From positions 4,805,955 through 4,869,954 of the forward strand of contig NC_057015.1 of NCBI RefSeq assembly GCF_000002595.2: a DNA stretch of 64,000 nt, read 5' to 3'. The notes beneath the pieces are model-generated. The model was not told the DNA's origin and did no database searches. It saw only the letters and a list, made by a program, of their open reading frames with translations. This document shows, piece by piece, positions 22,472-32,853 of the stretch. Source of the stretch: Chlamydomonas reinhardtii. Taxonomy: Eukaryota > Chlorophyta > Chlorophyceae > Chlamydomonadales > Chlamydomonadaceae. A program made the translations under genes and the position numbers. Numbering within the stretch: the first letter of the stretch is position 1; each line of letters starts with the position of its first letter.

Positions 22472-24221
22472 ATGACGGTCGGGCCCACTCCGAGCCCGAA
22501 GGGCGTTGCGCCTCAGCCGAAGGTGCTCCTTCTGGATTTAGATGACACTTTGTATCGGAACCACGAGGTCCCAACAATTGTGAAGGAGCGCATCCAGGGT
22601 GAGCACCGCTCTTTGGGGCTCGCTTTGTCGAGTCAGGCCTCGTCGCTTGTCTTCGCGTCGCTTGCCTGTGCGAACGCGCTAACCCTCCCTTCGGCGTCGG
22701 AGCTACTTAGTCGCATACTAAGCTAGTGTTACGTCCTGTTTGCAAACCGGGCGCCGTGATGCTAGTCCTCGAGGGTTCTGGGGCCAACGACCTGACCGAA
22801 CGCGTCTTACTCTGGCCTGCCTTTGGCGTTTCAGGGGCCACGCCATTGCTGCAGCTCTAACGACTGCATGTCTCTTTTGCTCCAACTGACCTGGTCGCTC
22901 TGCCGCCCCCACGCCATCCACGCAGCCTACATGGTCCAGAAACTTGGGATTCCGGCTGATGAAGTCGCTGCCAAGACGCTCGAGCTGTACCTCGGACACG
23001 GGACAACATTGGCTGGACTGGTGGTAAGAGGGGTGCAACGTGTCAGGCACAGGGGGTTGGGAAGGAAGGTGTTCGGGGCTTCCAGCGCATTCTCTGGCAT
23101 GATGGCTTTTCCTGGTGGCCAGCGCGATTAGCATGAATGCCTTTCACCTAAATGATGTACCTTACTATCGCGTCTGCGTGCAGGCGAGCGGTCACAGCAT
23201 TGACTATCACGACTGGTACGTTGTCAGGGGATGTTGGCGGCGGTACCTATGCGCGCATGGCCCAGCCTGGGAATAGCACCCCGCTGTGGCTGACGCGAGC
23301 ATGGCGGCTTGGCGCATGCTAAGCTGGCCTTTCGGCGGAACACTGACGTTTTCCCTGCCTCTTCCTTTTGCTTTCGCAGGCACGAGTTTGTGCACCACGG
23401 CGCGTTGAACTATGAGGAGCTGCTGCAGCCCGACCCCTCGCTGCGTGACATCCTCATGAGCATTGACCTGCCCAAATGTAGGTGTTGCAGCAGGCAAGCA
23501 CATGCACGGGTGTGCGTGGTCAGGTCCCTGTGCTGGGTGCTCGTGCATGTGCGGCACCGGGCTGCAGCTGCCGGTCACTAGGGGATGGGGTTGCACCTGC
23601 GGATGCCCCATGGAACCACGCCGCAGTGTGCGCACGCGGGAGCTCTTGGTGTCGACATGGCTGAAGGACATCACCCTACGGCACGACCTATATATTCACG
23701 CGCGTTGTCATCTGCCGCTTGCCTGCCTCGCAGACATCCTGACGAATGCGGACAAGGAGCACGCGGAGCGCTGCCTGGCGCGCATGGGCCTCAGCGACTG
23801 CTTCCAGGGCATGTTCTACTTTGAAAACGTCATGGAGCTGGCCGCCGCCAACGGCTTCGACACGGCGCACGCGGTGCTGTGCAAACCCAACCCGCGCGTC
23901 TACACGCTGGTGTGTGAGGTGCTGGGCGTCAGCCCCAGCGAGGTGCTCTTCTTTGACGACTCCAGCCGCAATGTGGCCGGCGCGCACGGGCTGGGCGCCA
24001 AGACGGTGCTGGTGGGGACAGACAAGCCGTGCCCGGGGGCGGACCTGGCGATCCCCTCCATGCACCACCTGCCGGCGGCCATGCCGCAGCTGATGGACAC
24101 GCCGGGCCTGGTGCACGAGGCGTCGCATCACGGGGCGCAGTCGGGGCCGGGGCTGCCGGACGCGATGAGCGCGGGGCCGAGCGGGAGCGCGGCGGGGACG
24201 GCCATCAGCGTGCCTGCGTGA
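22472..24221 (+). CDS. HAD-superfamily pyrimidine 5'-nucleotidase-like phosphatase
   Basis: Five exons (22472-22598, 22926-23023, 23184-23215, 23380-23477, 23734-24221) give 280 residues. HAD motif I is LLLDLDDTLYRN with both Asp residues; motif II is ILTNAD; the motif III Lys lies in CKPNPRVY; motif IV is FFDDSSRNV. The sequence between motifs I and II (YHDWHEFVHHGALNYEELL) matches the cap of the yeast Sdt1/Phm8-like pyrimidine-nucleotidase group and plant relatives. It should therefore hydrolyse small phosphate esters such as UMP or CMP, probably in the cytosol. There is no targeting peptide if the ATG at 22472 is used; the frame is open a little upstream but only from a GTG. The last 60 residues are Gly/Ala/Pro-rich. 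Confidence 0.9.
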
Positions 24222-26023
24222 GCGTGTTCATGCATGTGGGCACATCGCGTGCGTATGCCGCGGCATGGTGCACGCACGCATGGCGATGTATGGTGCATCG
24301 CGTGCATGCCCCTAAGGCGTTTGGTGTGCGCACTGGGGGCGTTGGCGCGTGCTTTGCTTATGCTTGCGGGGTGACTGCGTGTTGGATTGCCGGCGTGCTT
24401 ATCTTGTGCGGATTGGTGGTGTTGCAGTGATGCCCATCGCGTGGTGAGCACTGCTATGCTCTGTACCTTGAGGAAACCGGCGCACTTAACGCACAGCACT
24501 GAAACCAAGCTGTTGACGTGACACGGATGACACCTGTGACCACTTAACTGGAGTGACCACATGTTGGTCACCATATATGCTTACTAAGGCACGCAGCTAG
24601 CGGGCCAATTACATTGTATTTCAGCGGCAAGCGGCTACCCGTTGGGGCCTGCCGCACAGGCACGATAGCGACGCTGCAGATTTGTTGCACATAGTTGGGG
24701 CTTGCGTGCAACTGGAGGTTACGAGTGCGATGCAATGCTGCTTGCTTCTGCGTGAGCGTGTATCACCGGTGCTACCGGGACACACAGAGCGTTGAGCGAT
24801 GCAAGTACACGTGTGCAGATGAGGTGCGAAGTGTTTGCTAGTGAATGCGAATGCAAGACGCCGTCGCGAGCTCCAGGCTAGCAATAAACATCACGAAAGA
24901 AGTTAGTGTCAGCGGCAATGCGGTTACTTGTTACCTTCGAGACGAGACACCGGTGCGCGCTCCACGCTGCTCCGCATTCGGCACGCCAAACGGAGTCCGA
25001 GTGTCGTGGAGACTGCTGCCGCTTGCAGGGGAGGAGGTGTTCCAGCTCGCAACTAGGCTGCTGCCATTCGCCGCGACAACGCGAAACCCACAAAATGCAC
25101 CCACCTGGAACGGAGCCAGGCGTGACACGGTATAGACGATGCTGGCAGCCATGCAAAGACGTATCGCCAGATTGTGTTGCACTGGTGACGGGTCTGCATC
25201 GGGCTGCGGCATGTGAAATTTAGTACCAGTTTCAATGCAACAGACGACTGGCGATTTGGGAATCTGACAGCTATCACGAGGATCCGGGGGGATTTCCTCA
25301 CAGGGAAAGCCAGGGAAAGCCACCTTCATTGCCGTTGACATCTGTAACGGAAGGCATGCGGTGTCTTTTGCCTTTAAAAAGGGGGGCGGGTCAGGGATGC
25401 GAGCGACAGTTGGTGGGTGGCGACGGGGTGGGGGTTTCGGGGCGCATGCCGTGGGGTTCCGGGGTCGCGCATGGGCAAGGACTATGGGACGCTGTCCAGG
25501 GCTGTCCCAGCACGGCAACGGTCGTTGCGCACCGTGGCCGGCACACACCTGCAGCTGCCTACATTATGTTTTCCGGTAGTATGAATAGACTGCAAGATCT
25601 GCTGGCCCCGATTCCTGGAGGAAGCGCCCCCGGGGCAAATCGACGGCGGGGCAAATTGACAGAAGGGCGGTTTTGGGGGTGGGGGCTCCGGGGCGCACGC
25701 CGTGGGGTTCCGGGGTCGCGCATGGGCAAGGGGACAACGCAGGGCGGGTCCGTATGGAGGGCCGTAGCTAGGGATTCCATGTACTCAGCATCATATCCAG
25801 AGTGTTGCAGCCCAGGATTTCAGCGCGGTCGCAGAGCGAACACGCGTGGTGCGGGCATAGCGTGGCGGGGGTGCCGAACACACGCGAAAGCTTCCTCCAA
25901 AAGCAACAGAAGGGCGGGCCCGCTTTTAGAGGCCGCTATGGGATTGGCGGGGGGCCGGGAACTCGCAGGGCAGCATGTGAATTACTGTCCAATAACTACT
26001 CGCTGCTTTAACGCATCCTACAA
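24222..26023. other. Intergenic region, 1.8 kb, with repeats and no supported gene
   Basis: No conserved coding segment is seen. It holds one copy of a dispersed repeat (25151-25214; partner at 27861-27924) and a local direct repeat of about 45 bp, gtggggttccggggtcgcgc followed by atgggcaagg, at about 25449-25480 and 25704-25735. The right end includes the Fic-gene promoter. Confidence 0.55.
25151..25214. repeat. Dispersed repeat, copy 1
   Basis: About 64 bp with the core ttgtgttgcactggtgacgg is repeated with a handful of differences at 27861-27924 in the same orientation. The minus-strand reading MPQPDA(D/G)PSPVQHNLA is kept in both copies, suggesting both derive from the same element or gene fragment. 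Confidence 0.75.
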
Positions 26024-26899
26024 ATGGCACGGCGCCTGTCGTCGCTTCCTCCGCTGCTTTCGTTGCCCTGGTGGTCGGACAACGCGAACGTGTCCAGCAT
26101 GCAGAACGACATCCAACGCTGCTCTGAGCGCAAACACGACCCTTACATGCAAATATTTGCTAAGCTTCAGACAGTTGCCAGCGTTTGCCTAAGCAATGAG
26201 CTGGAAGGCACTGTGCCCGCAACTCACAACGCTGTCGACCTGTATAAATGTGTTGAGAGCGAGCTGGAATACCCCAGCGGTGCCGCGCTGCCGGAGCCGG
26301 CACCGGCCTGGCCAGCGGAAGGTGGACACAGCGAAACCCCCACTCAGGCGCAGCTGCAGCAGCACGTGCGGGCGTTGGTGCACCTCCTCAATGTCTCGGA
26401 GCTGACCAGCGCGGAGTTGAAGACCACGCACAAAACCTTGATGTGGGGCGCAACGGATGTGACGCCTGGCGAGTACCGCAACACGTCGGCGCATTCGGGC
26501 ACGGGTTACGTATACCCCGCGCCGGAGCTCATCCCCGCCGGCGTGGAAGGGGTTCTTGAAGCCTTCCGCAGCGATCTGGCGCTGGTCAACGCTGGCGAGC
26601 TCGACGTCAACATCATGGCAGCCAACCTGTTCTACGGCATGATCACGCTGCACCCGTTCCAGAACGGCAATGGCCGGCTATGCGGGCTGCTGGCGTCCTA
26701 CGCGCTGCAGGCTGCGGGTGACCCGTTCCCGGTGAGCCTGTTCAACGGCCGCACGAAGTCCAGGCAGCACTTCCAGCAGGCCCTGCGCTACGCTGACACG
26801 CGGTGCGGCAGCGATAACCTTGTGCGGCTGGCCGCGTATATCCTGGAGTGCCGCCATTTCGCCTGGCAGAACTTCATCCGCAACCTGCAACATCAGTAA
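26024..26899 (+). CDS. Fic-domain protein (AMP-transferase fold), intronless
   Basis: A single uninterrupted 291-residue frame in a window where nearly every other gene has several introns. The Fic signature is HPFQNGNGR at residues 210-218; ANLFYGMITLHPFQNGNG fits the family helix-loop. An SNELEG segment at 57-62 matches the (S/T)xxxE(G/N) inhibitory-helix motif of class II Fic proteins. The usual acidic residue of HPFx(D/E)GNGR is Asn, and the second Arg (Rxx.R) is not found, so activity may be reduced or altered. Family members transfer AMP or other phosphate-containing groups to Ser/Thr/Tyr hydroxyls, or reverse this. The lack of introns suggests bacterial acquisition or retroposition, but the GC-rich codon use looks like the host. 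The ATG at 26024 is the first in frame after the AT-rich leader. Confidence 0.88.
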   Translation: MARRLSSLPPLLSLPWWSDNANVSSMQNDIQRCSERKHDPYMQIFAKLQTVASVCLSNELEGTVPATHNAVDLYKCVESELEYPSGAALPEPAPAWPAEGGHSETPTQAQLQQHVRALVHLLNVSELTSAELKTTHKTLMWGATDVTPGEYRNTSAHSGTGYVYPAPELIPAGVEGVLEAFRSDLALVNAGELDVNIMAANLFYGMITLHPFQNGNGRLCGLLASYALQAAGDPFPVSLFNGRTKSRQHFQQALRYADTRCGSDNLVRLAAYILECRHFAWQNFIRNLQHQ

Positions 26900-28144
26900 A
26901 GGTAGGCTACAGGGAACGAATGTGCTTCAGAATGGACAGCTCCGTAACTCAAGGGGCTCATCCTTTCTACTTACATAGCGCTCACAATGTCATGATCTGG
27001 TCTGACGCTGTGCATGACCCCTCCTCACGCAACCCACCTCAGGAACGTCTACAGCTCTGAGCTGCTCCCTAAGGCTACCGGAGCACGAGGGTGGCCCCCG
27101 CAGGGCGGCGGATCGCTCGCTCCAGCTCAAGATGCCCTACCTTACAGGAGCTCAGTTGTTCGCTTTCAGGAGTGGTCGTTACGGTTCATGCTGCCAGGCA
27201 GATTTTCGCGCGGTTGTTGGAAGGGGGTGGCCCGTCATGTCCTTCAGCAGCTATGCCTTGTGTCATTGGTGATGCGATCACCGACTGTGGCTGTTAGTGG
27301 GAGCATTGTGAGGACGGGCGTGAGAGGGAGGCGGACCAGAGAGCATTGGCCAATTGGCTGCTGAAGGTCAATGAGATGCGTCTGTGCGGTACTGCTGTGC
27401 TGGCTGCACTGCCGACTGACCGCAACACAGCGGAGTGGAATTGGCAGGCAGGCTGAGGCTGTAGCTGCGAGAGGCCATGGGATGTAATGTAGGGGGTCTG
27501 ATGGTCGTGCCGTGTTATGCTGGTGCGTCGTGGTGTTAAGCAACAAGGACTTGTTGAATATGGGGTACGAAGGCGGCTGGTGTGTCATCCCTCTGGCTGG
27601 TGTGAGTGGCTTTCGGTAATCGTGCGTGGGACCACGTCAAAGTATTGAATTACGTTTGCGGACAAGCACAAGAAACATGTTGCTGGAGAACTGCAGCCCA
27701 GCAGAATGAGCTGTTAGGCAGCATGCATCGGATTGAGCACGCGGTAAACACAGACACAGGAATGCGGTGGTACAGAGGGAACAACCCGAGTGTGCATCAC
27801 CAACCCGTGCATCACCAACCCGGGGTTGCAATTTGCAAACCGTTCCGCAAGCCAAGTCCAATGCAAAAACCCAACGCCAGGTTGTGTTGCACTGGTGACG
27901 GGCCTGCATCGGGCTGTGGCATGTCAGGTTCAGTAAAAAGCATCGCGACATCGGCTGTGTCAAGTGATGGCTGAAGGGATGGGACGCCAGATGGGACGCC
28001 AAGCCGCGGCAACAACGCGTCGTACCGCTTTTGTGGCTGGGCCCGCCGACGCCGCATGAACACACATACAAGCTTATACACACATTTGTCCGCGTACACA
28101 GATACTGCCATTAAACGCCCATAACCTTACGCCGAAACATTATA
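26900..28144. other. Intergenic region, 1.2 kb, no supported gene
   Basis: It carries the Fic 3' flank, the second copy of the dispersed repeat and the promoter of the histone-tail-like gene. A small duplication (gtgcatcaccaacccg) occurs near 27792-27820. No coding segment is supported. Confidence 0.5.
27861..27924. repeat. Dispersed repeat, copy 2
   Basis: Partner of the repeat at 25151-25214, same orientation, sharing the core ttgtgttgcactggtgacgg and the minus-strand peptide MPQPDAGPSPVQHNLA. Confidence 0.75.
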
Positions 28145-29066
28145 ATGGCCGGTCGCGTTGCCCCTCCCAAGGCCAAGAAGGCACCCACGCCCAAGAAGGC
28201 GGTAAGCACTGGGATGGAACGAGTCGATGCCACTGAGTTAGGACTTGGGTCCGTTGAATGTCGGTCAAAGTTCATCCGGCGTGTTGACCGAACTGCTCGC
28301 GCTCGCGCGCAGTCGCGCGCGATTTGCTTTGCTTGTGGGTTGTGCCGGAAATGCCTCGAATATGACAGTGTATTACTGATGGCAGCTTACAGTAAGCTCC
28401 TATTGGTAACTCGCAAGGCGGGCTAACGGCGAACCGCGATGGCTCATGGCTACACCCGAACAGGCCCCCAAGAAGGCTGCCCCAGCGCCTAAGAAGGCTG
28501 CCGCTCCCAAGAAGGTGGCTGCCCCCAAAAAGGCGGCTGCTCCCAAGGCCAAGGTGGTGAGTGCATGGTCCGGACACCGGCGCGGCGGTGACCGCACGAC
28601 TTCCTCGCGCCCTCTCAAGTTCCCGCACCTGCTGGCAGCTGCGCACAAGGCCGCTGCACTCTTGCCCATGCGCCTGCTGTCGGTGATACACACGTACACA
28701 AGCTGGAAGCACCTCCATCGCCCGTGTGTCCAATCTTCTGCATCAATCCTAGCATCACCCTATCTCACTTTCCCGCTTCCGGCCTCACAGGCTGCCAAGC
28801 CCAAGGCTGCTCCCAAGGCCAAGGCCGCTGCCAAGCCCAAGGCCGTGGCCAAGCCCAAGGCCGCCGCAAAGCCCAAGGCTAAGGCTGTTTCTAAGCCCAA
28901 GGCCGCTCCCAAGCCCAAGGCTGCCGCTAAGAAGCCGGCGACCCCCAAGGCCAAGGCCACCCCCAAGCCTCTGAAGGCGAAGGCTGCCATCAAGAAGACA
29001 GCGCCCCCCAAGCCCAAGAAGTCGCCCAAGAAGCCGGCGGCCAAGAAGGCGGCCCCCAAGAAGTAA
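28145..29066 (+). CDS. Lysine/alanine/proline-rich linker-histone-tail-like protein
   Basis: Three exons (28145-28201, 28464-28553, 28791-29066), all joined in phase 0, give 140 residues made almost wholly of K, A and P. The repeats are of the type PKKAAAPKK and AKPKAAAKPKA, ending KSPKKPAAKKAAPKK. Composition matches the C-terminal tail of histone H1, but no winged-helix globular domain is present and no room is left for one. Such tail-only basic proteins bind DNA non-specifically in bacteria, kinetoplastids and dinoflagellates. A nuclear, or possibly plastid or mitochondrial, DNA-compaction role is inferred. SPKK-type motifs could be cyclin-dependent-kinase sites. The exon boundaries are clean (gtaagc and gtggtg donors; gaacag and cacag acceptors). 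Confidence 0.8.
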
Positions 29067-29244
29067 GCTGGTAGCTGTCAAGGCGGCTGGGAGCTGTGGG
29101 CCAAGCAACGGTAGCAGCGGCCCAAAACCTGCCGCGGCTTTGGCCTGCCCCGGTGGGCGGACGACGACAAGAGGCCAAGTGGTCAAAACCGGTGTTTTTC
29201 AACACCACCAGTGCGGGTTGGACATGTCTGACTGGCGTAGACCG

Positions 29245-29742
29245 TGCTTAGACAGACACGAGTGTGTTTACACGCCTGGGCTTGCTGCATGCAGCACCTG
29301 TCGCCTTCCTCCCTCAGCCACCACCTCGAGACCAGTAACTCCGGCGTTCGACCAGCCGCGCACTCCTGCCCTGCCGTTGCCAATGGTGTGCCATCTGTTG
29401 GGTTCTGGGAATCAGCTACACCCTACGGGACTTTACCAACCTGCCTTACCACCAGGGGTTACCCCTGCTTACCACTGTCCCATCACACACCACCTCGAGA
29501 CCATTCCAGCATGCCCATGCGCCCGGGCCCGTGGCCCTCAGCATGACGCGAACACCACCACCACGTCGGGGCGCAGTCTGCGGAACTCGCCCAGCCCCGT
29601 ATCGCTCCAGTTGCCGGTCGTCCACAGGTTGTCAGACCGACAGGCCAGCACCAGCCTGCATGGAGGCCACGTGCCACGAGGGTCGTGCGTGCGCCAAACT
29701 TGCACCACGGTCCATACTGTGGCTTGGTCCCACACACTAATC
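29245..29742 (-). pseudogene. Truncated duplicate of the F-box/LRR gene 3' end
   Basis: This stretch is closely similar to 38200-38538, the last exon, 3' UTR and part of the preceding intron of the F-box/LRR gene. It still encodes the C-terminal peptide DNLWTTGNWSDTGLGEFRRL in an open frame, with the acceptor intact. The intron sequence is also present, so this is a DNA-level duplication and not a retrocopy. Nothing upstream of that intron is present, so it cannot make the protein. It is broken by a 154-bp insert at 29334-29487 flanked by a 15-bp direct repeat (caccacctcgagacc). Confidence 0.8.
29319..29502. mobile_element. Small insertion with 15-bp direct repeats
   Basis: caccacctcgagacc occurs at 29319-29333 and again at 29488-29502, bracketing 154 bp absent from the otherwise matching sequence at 38200-38538, which has the 15-mer once. 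This has the form of a target-site duplication around a short inserted element. No open frame, terminal inverted repeat or poly(A) tail was recognised, so the type is unknown; a tandem-duplication artefact is the alternative. Confidence 0.55.
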
Positions 29743-31208
29743 GGTGATTTTTAACACCTGCCTGCTGGGCGCCATGACGGGCAATGTGCTGGCGGCGCCG
29801 TACCATTAGAAATGTGTTTGGGATTTTGGGGTGGGTGTTTGGGCTTCTGCTGTGTATACGTTTTGGCGCGGATTTGTGGGTATCTTAAGACGTTTGGGGG
29901 GCTTTGGGTCTTGCCCCCTAAGGAGCATTATCCGGGCGTAAATGCTGCGGGATTTACGCTCCTTAGACGCCGCGGGCCTGAGGGCATCTACAAGTCCGCA
30001 GAAGGGCATTGAACACACACCACAGGATAAGTCAGGCCGCTGCGTCTTCACATACGCCTTGGCTGTGACACCGGTAGCAAACCGCAGCGGGGGCCGTGCG
30101 CGGTCGCGCGGCATAATGCCGCCCGCAGCACGCACCACCACACGCCCCCCGCAGCGCGGCAGGGCGCGGCCGTTTGGCGGCCGTCCTGACTTTGCACGGC
30201 CCTGCTGGCAGCCGACGCGGTCGTACTTATACCTGCTGCACCACTATAAGGAAAGGTTCATGCGTTACGCGTGCTTTTAGTGCGCTACACATGCGTCTGG
30301 GGCTGGACGCATGCGTGCCAGAACTGGCCAGAACGCATGAAGCATGCGTGGCGGAGGGCCTGGCGCACCGACCGGACACGCAAGCACTGAGAGACGCACG
30401 CACTACGACATAAATCATAGACATAGTCATAGACAGCAAGCACGGCTCACTCGCTCGAGGCTCGCTTGAACGCCGGTTGAACTCCAACACTTTACTGCGT
30501 CAGACCCCGCTATATGATGTCATGTGTAAAGCATAACGAGCAATGTAAGTAGGCTAGCAGGCCTTGAGAAGGCTTCACATTGGTTGAGTTGGTTCGAGCC
30601 TAAACGAGTGAACGCATATGTTAGTATGATGTGCTTTATCTGGGTGTCGCGCCAAGCAACCGGCATATGGAGGCTGTGACACGGCCACCGCGGCGGGTTG
30701 TGTGGGTGGCGTGTACAGGGCTGGCCACTGCCGCTGCCACGCGCTGCTCGCAAGCCCGGGGACTGCGAGGTAGCTCAAGGCGTGAGCAGCGTGCATAGGC
30801 GCGGTTGTGGCTGCGACGGTGCCTGTGCCAAGCAGCCGCGGGGGGGGTATGGCGACGAGACAGCACTGGCGTAGGACTTGGTGTACGAGATTGGGTTCCC
30901 GGGCGGCGGTGGCGCGGGTGGGTGCAATGGCGGCGCTGCGGCGGCGCTGCGGCGGCGCTGCGGCGGTGGCCTCCCATGGGCCACGGCTGCCGTCGTCGCC
31001 AGCGCTCACGCTGGACCCGCGCTGCCCCCCGCCGGCGGCTCCTCAGCGGCATGAATAAGCCCAGGCTACAGGAGTGCCCCAAGGCCTGAGGGCATCTACA
31101 GCTTTCATTGGCCACGTGAGCGGCACCCCCCCCCGGCGCGCAGGTGAGTAAAAAGCAAGTTGGGTTTAGGAAAGGTAAGCGGCGGCAGCGTTGCACGAGC
31201 ATCCGTAT

Positions 31209-31354
31209 ATGCATCCGATCGCTGACTTAGTCTTGGAAAACTGGGAGAGCAGCATGGAGGGTCGGACGGAGGCGCTGGAGCTAGACGCTGGACTTTACGG
31301 AGTTCGGTAACAACGCGCCTGTTGTACCACTGTCACGCCCGGCTACAACTTAAT

Positions 31355-31421
<67 letters not shown>

Positions 31422-31959
31422 GTCATGCATGCGCCCATGCCGTCCCCCGCCTGTTTACTTGCTCGTGGTCGCCCACCCTCCATCTCTTTCCCAAATCGCG
31501 CAACCCCTCGTATAGTTAATTGGGCTGGGACTGGGCTGCGTGTTTGCTCTTGCTCGTCGCGCGCCGCCGCGCTAACATGTTCCTTCGCTCTTGTTCGTGA
31601 CACTCCCCTGCTGCCGCCCTGTGCTCTGTTGTTTTCTTATTCGCTCGTAGGTGAGAATTTCATCGAGGATTGGGCGGGAGCTTGGACTTAGCGGCCAGGA
31701 GTAGCGACGAGGAGCTAGGAATCGTAGGAGTGCCTGGGCCTCACGGTACCGTGAGCACATGCATGGGTTTGCACCCTTGAGAGCGTGTGGACACGAATCC
31801 CCCCTCGAGGTTAGAGCAGCGGGGGTTGCGCGATTTCCGGTTGGTAAGACCGGCGGCTCACCGCAGCAGGTATGCGAGGTAACTTCAGGTAACATCCGTA
31901 AACCGTCGCTTTGCTGCATCGCATACACTGTCTTTGCGCAACGTTTTCCTTGTGCTCTT

Positions 31960-32007
<48 letters not shown>

Positions 32008-32346
32008 TCGAACAAACCCCTCCTTCCTGAGTTGTTCCCATGCAAGCCGCGCATACACGCCACCACCACCACCACCACCACCACCACCACCACCACCACC
32101 ACCTGACAACCCCATGACCAGGTGATCCGCCTGCGCCGCAACGGCGTCACTGACTTTTGGAATTGTGACATCGGCGCCCACCCCGTACATTTCGGGCAGT
32201 ACACGGGTGAGGCGGGCGGGTGGGGGCGCGGGGCGGGCGCGGGCGTGGCCGGCCGGGGCAGAGCCAGGTGTTTGCAGAGCATAGCAGAACGCAGGACCTG
32301 CGGACCTTCGCTCCATAACCTCTGTGCAGACTTGAAGAGAGCTTGA
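31209..32346 (+). CDS. Small protein of unknown function, 83 residues (tentative)
   Basis: Four exons (31209-31306, 31699-31750, 32122-32206, 32330-32346) join in consistent phase and give MHPIADLVLENWESSM, then LELDAGLYGVRSSDEELGIV, VIRLRRNGVTDFWNCDIG and AHPVHFGQYTDLKRA before stop. I do not recognise the family. The peptide is acidic at the N-terminus and basic in RLRRNG, with no signal peptide or membrane segment. The model rests only on splice consensus (gtaaca, gtgagc and gtgagg donors) and on phase agreeing at all three joins. Long CA repeats occupy introns 1 and 2. The gene lies 182 bp upstream of the kinase-guanylyltransferase-ligase gene on the same strand. Confidence 0.45.
31356..31420. 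repeat. (CA)n microsatellite
   Basis: About 32 pure CA repeats in intron 1 of the small gene. Confidence 0.98.
31961..32102. repeat. (CA)n and (CAC)n microsatellites
   Basis: A CA tract at 31961-32006 and a CAC triplet tract at about 32060-32102 lie in intron 2 of the small gene. The second ends about 20 nt before the exon-3 acceptor and may form part of its pyrimidine-containing tract. Confidence 0.95.
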
Positions 32347-32528
32347 CTTAGCGCAACGTGCCGGTCATCCGCCTGGATCTGAACGGAGGCTGGTAAAGGA
32401 CCCGTGAAGGACCCGTGAAGGACCCGTGATCAAGGTCCGGACCCGTGATCAAGGTCAGACAAGCGGCCGCTGGACTCGCGGCAATAAAGCTTCGTTTGCA
32501 AACCCTGTAGACATTGGACACCACAGCC

Positions 32529-32817
32529 ATGGCAAGCACTGGACACCCACGCGGAGTGGTGCTGCTGCTCGGGCCACCTGGTTCCGGCAAATCCACCCTG
32601 GGTCGGTTCATGGCCCGGCAGGCTGCAGGTGGCAGTAGCAGTAGCAGTAGCAGCAGTAGCACTTCCATCAGCTTCCTGTCGCTGGGCGATGAGCTGCGCG
32701 CGCGGGGCCTGGTAGCGGCGCAGGAGGCGCAGCCCACGGCGGCCGGCGGCCGGCGACTGCGGCAGGTTGCGGAAGAGCTGCTGCGGCGCGCCTGTTGCGG
32801 CGAGGGGGTGATAGTGA

Positions 32818-32853
<36 letters not shown>

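Larger units (their letters stand above)
29067..31208. other. Intergenic region, 2.1 kb, holding a duplicated gene fragment
   Basis: Apart from the duplicated F-box/LRR fragment at 29245-29742, I see no gene. A bulged inverted repeat (ctaaggagc with gctccttag, and cgtaaat with atttacg) lies near 29919-29967. GC-rich CGG/GGC repeats lie at about 30930-30970. The right end contains the promoter of the small gene at 31209. Confidence 0.5.

Noticed and set aside
25329-26192. 287-codon plus-strand frame overlapping the Fic gene
   Set aside because: It overlaps the start of a clearly conserved gene in another frame and resembles no family.
30586-30600. ggttcgagcc, resembling a tRNA B box
   Set aside because: No A box at the right distance and no cloverleaf could be drawn around it.
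31343-32316. Cys-Val and Val-Cys repeat peptides
   Set aside because: Translations of CA/GT microsatellites in introns.
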